Part shown: positions 48,101 to 56,327 of the stretch, one piece after another | How the letters are laid out: every line of letters starts with the position of its first letter | Numbering within the stretch: position 1 is the first letter of the stretch | Assembly: GCF_902506535.1 (NCBI RefSeq) | Contig: NZ_LR733824.1 | Coordinates: 434,001 to 498,000, forward strand | Direction of reading: 5' to 3' | DNA: 64,000 nt | Source of the DNA: Pseudomonas sp. 8Z | GTDB taxonomy: Bacteria > Pseudomonadota > Gammaproteobacteria > Pseudomonadales > Pseudomonadaceae | Position numbers and translations under genes: made by a program | The notes under the pieces: generated by a model | What the model saw: only the letters and a program-made list of their open reading frames with translations | Databases searched by the model: none | What the model was told of the DNA's origin: nothing

Positions 48101-49057
48101 AGACTTTTTCAGCAGCTCGGTGAGCCTCTGATGAGTGTCAGCTCCGCAGTTGTCCACGACGAGAACACACTGACTTCCGTCCTCAATCAGAGCTTCTAGC
48201 ATCGCTGAAGGTTGAGGAGATGGCGCATCTGAAAGGTCCGTGTACAGCACGTCATCAGCACTCAGTACGGCCTGATTCGTCTTTACACGCGGATCGAAGA
48301 GCACCTGTACCAATCTCGTCTTGCCAACGCCGGATAAGCCGACAATGCGTACGCTTGCCCCCTTCGACAGGTCGAGCCGCAGGCGATCAATGGTGGCCGA
48401 GATATTCATACCCTTCTCGGCGCCAGGCGTGAACACTTTGATACGTTCATCGACCAGATATTCGGAGTCGACGGTCGTCTCCAAGTAGGCCCATCCAGAA
48501 TACGGGCGCCAACCCACAAGTGGCTTGCCTAGCTGGTGTTTGACCCAAGCTACGATTGCTGGGTGTTGCTCGACCCAGTCTGCAATTTTTCTTGCGTCGT
48601 AGAAGGCGATATGCGGCGAGGAGCCAAGGCCGTTGGCCGACAAGCAATCTCTCATCGCATTGAGTCGTAGACCGAGAGCGGACTCTGAGGTGTCGTCTCG
48701 CGTCGCGGCGATGACGTAACTTCCTTTAGTTGCTGCGAGGTCGCATATTGCTGGTCTTAGCGCTCCCTTGGGCGCCATTTCCCCAGGTATCTTGTGTGGG
48801 GGAAACACTTCGGCCTTTACTTGAAATGCTGTGTGGTCATTGGGCAAATAGCCAGATATCCCCAGGGACGGATTTAGCTCTACCCTGACGTCCACCCCTC
48901 CATCTTTCGCTCTTTGATCGCCACCCCAGGTGACAGCCGACTCGGAGCCCCCGTGCTTGCGAATCTCGGCACGACACAATCTTGCGATCAGTGTGCGCGC
49001 TTGCTCGTCGTTCAGGGCTTTTATGTCCGCTGTATCTACTTGAAATAGTGTGTGCAT
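45179..49057 (-). CDS. PD-(D/E)XK / NB-ARC-like STAND ATPase
   Basis: 1292 aa. The N-terminal restriction-endonuclease-like domain has E31, DGGVDVRVE (52-60) and FQVK (78-81), of a different type from the Cap4-like neighbour. Walker A is GLSGVGKT (240-247), and the degenerate Walker B is CVLVVDNC (297-304), followed by an NB-ARC-like winged region (VEYDVRDDLPDATKCYRLEG). About 850 residues of helical C-terminal sequence follow. It is divergent from the 1630-aa gene across 365 bp. A prokaryotic NLR-like defence protein is the best reading. Confidence 0.72.
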   Translation of the reverse strand: MHTLFQVDTADIKALNDEQARTLIARLCRAEIRKHGGSESAVTWGGDQRAKDGGVDVRVELNPSLGISGYLPNDHTAFQVKAEVFPPHKIPGEMAPKGALRPAICDLAATKGSYVIAATRDDTSESALGLRLNAMRDCLSANGLGSSPHIAFYDARKIADWVEQHPAIVAWVKHQLGKPLVGWRPYSGWAYLETTVDSEYLVDERIKVFTPGAEKGMNISATIDRLRLDLSKGASVRIVGLSGVGKTRLVQVLFDPRVKTNQAVLSADDVLYTDLSDAPSPQPSAMLEALIEDGSQCVLVVDNCGADTHQRLTELLKKSGSKIGLVTVEYDVRDDLPDATKCYRLEGSSDDVIKQLLQRRYPVLSLSDVDTITAFSDGNARVAFALAATVTTTGELARLRDSDLFKRLFHQKNAENEDLLSCAEAASILYSFDGEEDGPGSELNKIAAVADVSLITLQRKMVDLQRRGLVQARGKWRAVLPHAIANRLAAQALEAIPKSQIVSIFLDTATDRVARSFSRRLGYLHESAKAAELVREWLSPSSRLGDLTDLNDIGHEIFHNIAPVSPKVALAAIGRAANIPSFLSDENRQRAQYAHTLKAIAFEEEDFEMAADILVRFALADPQEKGRHESTVEILRSLFFCVLSGTNAPPNHRSEFVRKLLESGDPKREQLGLLLLDAALEAVHFTYVSRFDFGARKRSEGWAPESRSDVEAWFMPFLRMALDFGKQKSDLAENCRSILGRRLRGLWLGTSLRPEVGAAVKELASVVSWPQGWFGVKSILRYDSGKCDEAVQNELRELEELLKPKAIPDMIRARLLDSNNFDLDLDGDDADQLDTTTGERIRKSNQALEELGEAAATIDGLILELLPQLISIKSGASAFPLGVGVGKQISDPRSILDAAKEHIATATPGAVGVLFLRGLINGWHHASPACTEEFLDSAVTDAIWVKWIMDLHCIPLNQAAYARILQSIKAGATPAWQYSYLGMGRQTDAFSVAEIGELLAAIALLPGGGGVFLDVLSMVVHCASDHDDAYKESLAKTCLNLLRSADWRQVLGDRANSGYRIESVLEFSLKRLAFSEAALEVLNGLITFARTMEGGYSDRDAVKDAISAFLRHMPRLTLDAIYVPGEEGYYRQMLPVIGHPYNDRRETALSIVPPEALIDWCNDSPPDRYVFAARSCKLFDTRSRATEEYVNIDSVDDSELVIAEAALAVLANAPDKRVVIEVYLKRFTPSGWSGSLAEILKKRIPLLDALNLGNEDELKPVLATARASLERRIAAEELREDEEERERTGSFE

Positions 49058-49422
49058 TTTTGGGGCGTCAAGCTGACTGAAGCCTTATCTTATAGCCTGA
49101 AGGCGCTTCTAACGCAGCAAGGACTGGCGAAACGAAGTAGCCGAGGGTTAGTTCTATCGGGCTGGCATGGCTGCAAACCAAACCGGGAAATCCAGTGTTC
49201 TACGGATATTCACCTCTGGCCGGTAGGGCCCTCCTCGTGGTGAGGCGTGACGTCTTCGGTGCTACTGCTTGGCAGCATCGATGACTCAGCGCAGTACTTT
49301 CGTGCATACGCGTGTAGAGAAGTAGTCGCGCCAGGACAACAGGTCCTGAGTATCGCAATTGGTAGTCCCGCACGGATTGCCAACGTCAGCAAACCCGGCT
49401 ATCACTACGCGACGATTCAGAC
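49058..49422. promoter_or_regulatory. Divergent promoter region of two STAND genes
   Basis: No supported gene. On the minus side CTATAAGATAAGG about 30 bp before the start of the 45179-49057 gene looks like a -10 element. No clear plus-strand box or strong ribosome site precedes the GTG at 49423. Confidence 0.4.
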
Positions 49423-52400
49423 GTGAACCGGAACCGTACCTTGACCCAGACGCCGCGAAATCCCTTCCCCCACGACCGGATTGGTGGTGGGGGCGCTGCC
49501 ACCAGCGCTGGCATCCGTTTCCAGCAGAAGCTAGGGGCGCTGTTCTCCTCCTGGATTCTTGCGGGCGACCGGTTTGATCAGAGCTTTCGCCTGGGCTCCG
49601 CCGCACCGGAATGGATCCGCTTCGAGACTGAGGCTCCGGTCGACGACCTTTTGATCAAAACTAGCGACGGCGGGTACGTCGCTGTACAGGCAAAGACAAC
49701 TGCTAGCAGGAGTGAAGACCTAGGCTCGCCACTAGGTAAGACGATCTTGCAGTTTGTTCGCCATTGGTTTGTCGCTCAGCAGGGCGACGGCTCGATGGAG
49801 TGGAACCGACCACTTGATCCTGCCCGCGACCGGTTGGTGCTGGCTGTTAGTCCCCAGGCCTCAGCTCATATTAGGGTTGACCTACCGGCTGCACTTCATC
49901 TCATTTCTCAACCTGGTGGATGTGCGCTTAACCAAGAGCAGCAGCGTGCATATCAGATGTTCTCCAGCTTGGTCGAACAGGCTTGGGTGAGTATTACTAA
50001 GAATCCAGTCGACAATACGTTGCTGTCCGAGTTGGCGAAACTTGTAGTCGTCTTCACCTTTGACGACGATCGGGGTTGCGCATTGGCGAGCGGCTCCCTT
50101 GTTAGAGCCTTCGGCCAAGACGTGAACGCCTCAGCCGCCTTTACCGTCCTGTCTGACCTTAGCGGTCAGCTTATGAAGGATCGCAGTGGCGGTGACCTTT
50201 CCACTTGGCGGCAGCTACTCGTCAGCCGAGGCATCGTCCTCTGTGCCTCCCCTAAGTATCGCACCGACATCGAAGCCCTTAAGCAGCACTCCAAGCGCAT
50301 CGCAGATGCGCTCGGGAGCTATGAGCAGATTGAGTTAGCCAGTGGCGAGGCGTTATCCGTGCGTCGCGACTGCCAAGCGGCCGTTGAAGTCGCAGTGAGT
50401 AACGGCCCGCTGCTCATCATCGGAGAACCGGGGGCTGGAAAGAGCGGAGTTCTGAACTCTCTCGCCCGCAAACTGGCGGATGACGGGATCGACATCCTTC
50501 AACTCGCCGTTGATCGTTACTCGATCGAAAGCCTCGAAGGGTTGTCTCGTGAGCTTGGGCTACAACACCCACTACTTGATGTACTCGAAGCATGGGACGG
50601 ATTGGAGCAGGCCTATCTCGTTGTTGATGCATTGGACGCAACCCGTGGCGGCCACGGTGAAGGCGTCTTCCGCACACTCATCGAGCGAGTTCTAGAAAGG
50701 AGGGGGCGATGGAATGTTATCGCGTCGATCCGTAATTTTGATCTGCGCATGGGGCAGCAGTTGCGCGCGCTGTTCAAAGGCACACCGCCAGAGCCATCGT
50801 TTGCAGATCCATCCTTCGCCCAAGTCAGGCACATTCAAGTGCCGGCTTGGTCGGAAACCGAGTTTGAGCAACTCCTCCAACTGTCGCCGGCGCTAGCAAA
50901 ATGCCTTGCTAAGACGCCACAGCGTCTTCGTGACTTGGCAATGGTACCGTTCAATACCCGGCTGCTAAGCGAGCTGATCTCGGGTGACGCGATCAAACAT
51001 CTAGACGAAGTCGCGTCCCAAGCTGACTTGTTGCACCTCTATTGGGACCACCGTCTTGAAGGTCATGGGTTGCCAGCAAAGAGCAGTCTTAGCCGTGTGG
51101 TCGAACTCATGGTTCAAGCACGAGCGCTTCGCGCGCCAATACTCTATGCAGCGGGTGACAACCCAACCATGATCGATACCCTCTGTAAGGAGGGCGTACT
51201 TGTTGTCGTTGATGGCGGGCGCTGGGTTCAGTTCCGACATCACCTGCTCTTCGACTATGCGGCCGCAAGGCTCGCCCTTGATCCAAGCGCCATAGTTAGT
51301 GGTACCTATCGATTCAGGAAGACTGACTCCTTGGGGTTGATGCTATCGCCAGCCCTCGCGTTTGTACTGCGAGAACTCTGGGAATCTGAAACGGACCACG
51401 CGCGCTTTTGGATTGCACTGGGGAGCTTAATCAATGACGAGGATGGAGACCCGATAATTCGCAGCACTGCCGGTCGACTGGGAGCGGAGTTTCCTACTTC
51501 GGCTAACGATTGTCTTTGGTTGGGTACTCCTGCCAACGCGGGTGACAAGAAGGTACTAAAGACGTTATCCCACGTGACCGGCGCTCTAGTAGTGCGCCTC
51601 GAGGACGATAAGCAAGTTGAGCTTGAACCATGGGCCTACCTAGCCGAGCACTTGGCTGTGACCCCAATCAAAGTTCCGGGCACACTTCGCTTTCTACTCC
51701 ACAACCTCATCGAGCGAGCCGGGGGCGATGCATTCGGGGGGATGCTCGGCCAGGCTGCCCGCGCGCTGATGGCGCACGGGTTGGCCCAGCAAGAACCTGA
51801 GTTTACCGTGCGATCCTCCATTGACTTCGTTATCGCCACCTATGGCACAGATGTCGAGGCGTCGCGAACCTTGCTGGCCCAGCTGTTTGAGCACGATCGA
51901 CTAGACCGCTTCGGGCATGAGGAGGTGCCAGCGGTTTGCTACAAGATTGCAGCAGTGGGCGACGTCGATCCCGCATTCGTCACCTACATCTACCAGGTTG
52001 TGTTTGGCTACGAGGTTACGGAAGATCGCCAGACCCGAATTGGCCAGAGCCAAATCCTCAACCTGACCTCCAACGCCCGACAAGATTACGGAATGGCGCG
52101 ATGGTCGCTGGGTGAGTACTTGCCCAAGTTCCTACAAGCTCACCCACAAGCCGCGGCTCGGGCCGTCATCAATGCGGTCGAAGGCTACGTTGCACGCGAG
52201 CATGCCCCCCCTGAGGACGCTCTCAACCTAGCGTTTCAGGTCGGTGGGCGGCCAATCCGTTTGCTGGAGGACCGCAGTCATATCTGGGCGCATGACCCAG
52301 ACAACCACTATGATCGGGATGCTGAAAGTCTAATCTTGAAGTTGCGTGCGCACCTCTGCGCCATTCCGGAGCCGGAAGCTGTGGCGCTGATCGACATCCT

Positions 52401-54315
52401 AGTCGACAAAGCGTCGTTCGCTATTCTCTGGGCTCGGATGTTCCTCTGCGCCGTTGAGCGTAATGATGTCCTAGTAGACATACTCTGGCCCATTGCAGTT
52501 ACAGAGCCCTTCCTTGTTCTACCCGACACTCGCAAGGACGCCATTGATCTCGTTGCGATAGGTTTCGGACGGCGACCGCCGCAAGAGAAGGCCGCTTTTG
52601 AGCGTGCAGCGTTAGGGTTCGACTTTTCGCTTTTCCTGCATCGCATCGAAGCGCGTCAGGCTTTCCTAGAGCGCCTTTTTTCTACGATCGGCCGTGACAA
52701 CCTCGTCACTGACGAAGCTATTCACATCCTCGATGCGAAACCTCAGGGATATACCTCCACGAACGATCGACTCTTCTCCCTTCACTCCGGCTTTGGCGTA
52801 CCAGAGGACTTCCATTGGATTGAAGGCTTAGACAGAGAGGAACCACGCAACTCATTAGTCATTGACGCCATCAACCTCGCGAAAAAATCCCTGCAGCTGG
52901 GTTCGAGGTCGGAAGATGTTGCAATGAGCTCCCTAGAGGAGTCTCTCGCAGTCCTACAGTCAATTCGAACCTCACTAGCAGGCAATACTCCGAACGCCGA
53001 CCTACAGCGGCATGCAGAGGCGATCATTGGTCAAGGCTGTGGAATGATCGTGTCGAGAAAGCTTCTATTATCGAGGGCGGAACCGCCCACGCTGGAGCAA
53101 GACGCGACATTTACAGCGCTACTAGACATTGCGGGTAAGTCCGAGAGCCCAGAACTGGACGTCGACACGGAGACACAGTTCGAACAGTCTGCGGGCTGGG
53201 GTAGTCCTGCGGCTCGGATTGAAGCCGCGCAAGCCTACTGGGATGTGTTTGTACAACGCGCAGATCTTTACGCCGACCTTATGCTGCGGGCGGAGGAGTT
53301 GCTCTCTGATAGACATCCAGCAGTCCGGCTAAACGCCTCGATACGTCTCGTCCGAATTTGGGATCTTGATCGTGACCGGTTCTGGAGGCTGCTGAACTAC
53401 CGAATCGCGAACGAACCCAATCTGACTGTCATCGAACACTTGGTCGGCGATGTCGTCTCACGATTGATTCATACGGATCAGCAGCGGAGCCTAGAGATAC
53501 TGCTCATTCTGTTGCAGCGAGAGACGCCGGGCTCGGAGCGACAACGGAGGCTGTTCAAGGCTATTGCAGGTAATCTGACAATTCTCTGGGTAACCTATCA
53601 GTCGGCAGAGGCGAAGGCCGCTCTCGATCATTGGTTAAGTGTTCCCTGGCAGCACGCCGAAGCAGTGAAAGAGGTCCTGGCGACTCTACGCGGCGCTATT
53701 GTTGCAGGAGCCGGCGACATCCCTGACAAGAGCGCCGGTCTTCGCCAACGCTCTCAAGCGCTTGTCTCCGATATCGTCAATGCTGCAAACGCCCGACTCG
53801 CCGTGCACATGGCAGACCCCGACCTGCGTGTGGCTGGAGTCCCAGAGGCACAGGAGTGTGCGCGTCTGATAGACGCTGCAGGTATGCAAATGTTCTTCGC
53901 GACCAGCGCAGAGACTAATCAACAGGGCGCCGATGTGGCGCTTTGCCACGCAAATCTCGATGTCTTCCTCCAAGAGAACGCTGACCTCCTAAAGCGAATT
54001 GGCGAGTACGCACAGCCACACACCACCTATTACTTGCTGCAACTCGTCGAGCGCCTAATCGATGTGGACGCGGGGAAGGCCTTCGATTTGGCGGCAAGCA
54101 ACCTGCAGGCCAGCCGTCGATCAGGCTATCAACACGAATCCCTGGGCGTTGATCTTCTGGTTCGGCTAGTCGGTATGTTCCTAGCCGATCACAAGGAAAT
54201 CTTTGAGGAATCAACCCGGCGCGTGGCCCTCATTGACTGTCTAGAAATTTTCCTAGAGGCCGGATGGCCGGCGGCGCGCCGCTTGCTCTATCGCTTGCCG
54301 GAACTGATCCAGTGA
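49423..54315 (+). CDS. 1630-aa nuclease-STAND ATPase
   Basis: The largest cargo protein. The N-terminal Cap4/DUF4297-like core has SAGIRFQQKLGALF, E68/E70, D74-D75 and VQAK (88-91). The STAND NTPase has Walker A GEPGAGKS (334-341), Walker B YLVVDALDA (398-406) and a sensor-type Arg in VIASIRNFDLRM. The rest is about 1100 residues of helical sequence, probably a TPR/HEAT-like sensor. Start GTG at 49423 has a weak ribosome site; a later start cannot be excluded but would cut toward the nuclease. Its stop overlaps the next gene (GTGA), so the two are coupled. Confidence 0.75.
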   Translation: MNRNRTLTQTPRNPFPHDRIGGGGAATSAGIRFQQKLGALFSSWILAGDRFDQSFRLGSAAPEWIRFETEAPVDDLLIKTSDGGYVAVQAKTTASRSEDLGSPLGKTILQFVRHWFVAQQGDGSMEWNRPLDPARDRLVLAVSPQASAHIRVDLPAALHLISQPGGCALNQEQQRAYQMFSSLVEQAWVSITKNPVDNTLLSELAKLVVVFTFDDDRGCALASGSLVRAFGQDVNASAAFTVLSDLSGQLMKDRSGGDLSTWRQLLVSRGIVLCASPKYRTDIEALKQHSKRIADALGSYEQIELASGEALSVRRDCQAAVEVAVSNGPLLIIGEPGAGKSGVLNSLARKLADDGIDILQLAVDRYSIESLEGLSRELGLQHPLLDVLEAWDGLEQAYLVVDALDATRGGHGEGVFRTLIERVLERRGRWNVIASIRNFDLRMGQQLRALFKGTPPEPSFADPSFAQVRHIQVPAWSETEFEQLLQLSPALAKCLAKTPQRLRDLAMVPFNTRLLSELISGDAIKHLDEVASQADLLHLYWDHRLEGHGLPAKSSLSRVVELMVQARALRAPILYAAGDNPTMIDTLCKEGVLVVVDGGRWVQFRHHLLFDYAAARLALDPSAIVSGTYRFRKTDSLGLMLSPALAFVLRELWESETDHARFWIALGSLINDEDGDPIIRSTAGRLGAEFPTSANDCLWLGTPANAGDKKVLKTLSHVTGALVVRLEDDKQVELEPWAYLAEHLAVTPIKVPGTLRFLLHNLIERAGGDAFGGMLGQAARALMAHGLAQQEPEFTVRSSIDFVIATYGTDVEASRTLLAQLFEHDRLDRFGHEEVPAVCYKIAAVGDVDPAFVTYIYQVVFGYEVTEDRQTRIGQSQILNLTSNARQDYGMARWSLGEYLPKFLQAHPQAAARAVINAVEGYVAREHAPPEDALNLAFQVGGRPIRLLEDRSHIWAHDPDNHYDRDAESLILKLRAHLCAIPEPEAVALIDILVDKASFAILWARMFLCAVERNDVLVDILWPIAVTEPFLVLPDTRKDAIDLVAIGFGRRPPQEKAAFERAALGFDFSLFLHRIEARQAFLERLFSTIGRDNLVTDEAIHILDAKPQGYTSTNDRLFSLHSGFGVPEDFHWIEGLDREEPRNSLVIDAINLAKKSLQLGSRSEDVAMSSLEESLAVLQSIRTSLAGNTPNADLQRHAEAIIGQGCGMIVSRKLLLSRAEPPTLEQDATFTALLDIAGKSESPELDVDTETQFEQSAGWGSPAARIEAAQAYWDVFVQRADLYADLMLRAEELLSDRHPAVRLNASIRLVRIWDLDRDRFWRLLNYRIANEPNLTVIEHLVGDVVSRLIHTDQQRSLEILLILLQRETPGSERQRRLFKAIAGNLTILWVTYQSAEAKAALDHWLSVPWQHAEAVKEVLATLRGAIVAGAGDIPDKSAGLRQRSQALVSDIVNAANARLAVHMADPDLRVAGVPEAQECARLIDAAGMQMFFATSAETNQQGADVALCHANLDVFLQENADLLKRIGEYAQPHTTYYLLQLVERLIDVDAGKAFDLAASNLQASRRSGYQHESLGVDLLVRLVGMFLADHKEIFEESTRRVALIDCLEIFLEAGWPAARRLLYRLPELIQ

Positions 54316-55715
54316 ATGGATTGGCGCTTCAAAACCTTTTCAAGCGAGGGCTCGACGACCTGCTTACGGAGGTTGAGAGAGAGCTAGCGCTGCTGCAGCG
54401 TGACCCGTACGCCGAGCCCGATCCGAACCGTCGTCCCCACGAGCACGACACGCGGCTGCTCTTCGTGGATGAATTGCTTGCTCATCTGGGATGGATGCTC
54501 GGTGCTAGGGGCAATGTCCTTGAAGAAGCTCGCCTCCAGGCCGACACCACGAAGTTCATGGACTACGTCGGGGTCGTCGATATCACTGGCACACCGCTAA
54601 TGCTGGTCGAAGCCAAAGCGTGGAATAAGCCTCCAATATCAGCCCGTGGGGAAGGTAAGCACGCTACTGAGGCCATACTTCTCGTTGCGGCAATCCAGCA
54701 TATTCGTGATGGAAAGGCCAAGGATGTGTCGCCAATCATCGCAGAGTGGGACGACTATCTACGTCAAGTCTGCGGCTATGTCAGGACGCTCAAGGAACAG
54801 TACGGCCACGACTTGCCAAGAGCAGTCATCATTAGCGGCGAGTGGATGGTGGTGTTCAAAGCCCCAGTTGAAACCTTCTTACGTGTCGCACAGCCGGACG
54901 ACATCGCGATTTTCACCCGTCAAGAGTTCAAGGATCGAGCAGCAGAAATATACAAACTCCTTCATCGCTTGGCGCTCACCGAAGATGCCCCGATGCCCTT
55001 GCGCCCCGCGCAGCTTCGGAATTATCTAAAGCTGGGAGATGTCTCTGGAGCGTTTCATGGCGTGCATGTCCACTATGAGAGAACCGGCAGCAAACTATTC
55101 GCTCGTCGCCCCCGCATCTTGATCTACCCAGCCCTATTCGTTACCCGCACAGACGACGCCATCTTCACCGTGATCGACAATGCCTCCCCTATCGAGCTCG
55201 ACTACGAAGTGGATGATGAAGGCGTCGAAACTTTGTTACCGCACCTGGGTGAAATCCAGGCACTCAGTGCTGCGTTAATTGATGCGTGTGGGCATGAACT
55301 TGGTGGCGTGCTTCCAGCTAGCGAGATTTCTGCGTTTCCTGGCTTTCGTAATGAAGGGTTCGGGAGGGGGCCAGTTGGCGAATTAAAGGATGCGGACGAA
55401 TGGCTCGTAGCTACTGGCAGCGCGTCGCATTTCCTTCTTGCAGAGCCTCGTGTCCAATCGTGCCGATTCCATAGCTGGGCCGAATGTGGGGCTCATGCCG
55501 CAATGCAATCCGCTATCAGCACTCGCATGATCAAGCCTCCAGTGTTCTTTGTGGACAATCAGCGCCATCACTGCGCGCATCAAGTCGTTCAGGACCGCCG
55601 TGAACAGCGGTGTCTTATCCAGGTCATCGACAGTCGGACTTGCTGCCAGGCCTGTGCATTTCTGGCGCAATGCTGGACGGAAGAGGAGCAAGCAGAGTTA
55701 CCTTGTGGCCGATGA
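54312..55715 (+). CDS. PD-(D/E)XK nuclease partner of the 1630-aa STAND protein
   Basis: 467 aa from GTG at 54312, which overlaps the upstream stop as GTGA. The open frame extends to 54264, but the overlapping GTG gives tighter coupling. The nuclease core resembles the type I restriction R-subunit N-terminus: D84 in KFMDYVGVVD, then MLVEAKAW with E100 and K102. No helicase or methylase genes are nearby, so it is not an ordinary type I system. The last ~100 residues turn unusually Cys/His/Arg-rich (RTCCQACAFLAQC), which may be a zinc site or a rearranged tail. Confidence 0.65.
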   Translation: MNGLALQNLFKRGLDDLLTEVERELALLQRDPYAEPDPNRRPHEHDTRLLFVDELLAHLGWMLGARGNVLEEARLQADTTKFMDYVGVVDITGTPLMLVEAKAWNKPPISARGEGKHATEAILLVAAIQHIRDGKAKDVSPIIAEWDDYLRQVCGYVRTLKEQYGHDLPRAVIISGEWMVVFKAPVETFLRVAQPDDIAIFTRQEFKDRAAEIYKLLHRLALTEDAPMPLRPAQLRNYLKLGDVSGAFHGVHVHYERTGSKLFARRPRILIYPALFVTRTDDAIFTVIDNASPIELDYEVDDEGVETLLPHLGEIQALSAALIDACGHELGGVLPASEISAFPGFRNEGFGRGPVGELKDADEWLVATGSASHFLLAEPRVQSCRFHSWAECGAHAAMQSAISTRMIKPPVFFVDNQRHHCAHQVVQDRREQRCLIQVIDSRTCCQACAFLAQCWTEEEQAELPCGR

Positions 55716-56103
55716 AAGGTTCTCCGCCCCTCCAGAGATAATGATGTTGAGACTCCTGTCTACCTAGCGATCCGGTCAACCCATCGCCGATGGCGGACCG
55801 GATGTCATAACTCCTATCTGCTCTTACAACTGACAATTTCAGGTCACTCACTCGGTGACGGCGTCGCTTGTCTTGCGGTTGATCTTACGCCTAGCCGCTA
55901 CTGCCAGAGGATGATTCGAATAATGTTGCTTGCAGGTCTAACCAGCGACTTGCCGGACGCCTTGACCATGCCCAGATGCTCTAGACCTTCACGGTAGGCA
56001 ATCGAGCAACGAGTTGTTTTAGCGTTATCTTCTTCGATGAGGGATTTTGAAGCTAGGCTTATACATCCCGATTAAGGCGCACATGCAAGGGGATCAGCTG
56101 ATA
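55716..56103. other. Intergenic region with a possible gene remnant
   Basis: No complete gene. On the minus strand 56072-55898 reads a protein-like tail without a start (SLIEEDNAKTTRCSIAYREG, then LEHLGMVKASGKSLVR, ending IRIILWQ and stop). It is probably the 3' end of a lost gene. Confidence 0.35.
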
Positions 56104-56132
56104 AGCCCTCCGCACCGCGCTTGCGGAGGGCT
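56104..56132 (-). terminator. Hairpin ending the kinase cassette
   Basis: Perfect 11-bp stem AGCCCTCCGCA/TGCGGAGGGCT with a 7-nt loop, 10 bp after the stop of the 61-aa gene. There is no long T-tract. Confidence 0.6.
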
Positions 56133-56141
56133 CTAGAAGGG

Positions 56142-56327
56142 TCAGCGGCTATGGTAGATGATTTTCGAGTCACCTATGAGGTCATCCACGCTCACCAGCG
56201 GAACGGACGAGCGAGCACGGCCAGAGCTGGTCTGGCTACGTCCTGTGGATATCTGGGATCTAGTCAGATACCCGTCGACACCCTTTTTGCCTGTCGACTT
56301 ACCAGTCTGATGACATGAGGATTTCAT
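56142..56327 (-). CDS. Small basic Ser/Thr-rich protein, 61 aa
   Basis: Starts MKSSCHQTGKSTGKKGVDGY and ends LIGDSKIIYHSR. A GGAG site lies nine bases before the ATG. The gene overlaps the kinase 3' end by 29 bp in another frame and the operon hairpin follows its stop, both supporting a real third gene. About a third of its residues are Ser/Thr or Lys/Arg, so it might be a kinase substrate. Function unknown. Confidence 0.45.
   Translation of the reverse strand: MKSSCHQTGKSTGKKGVDGYLTRSQISTGRSQTSSGRARSSVPLVSVDDLIGDSKIIYHSR

Noticed and set aside
41386..55715. Conventional type I restriction-modification locus
   Set aside because: An HsdR-like nuclease core is present, but no HsdM, HsdS or DEAD helicase is encoded nearby.
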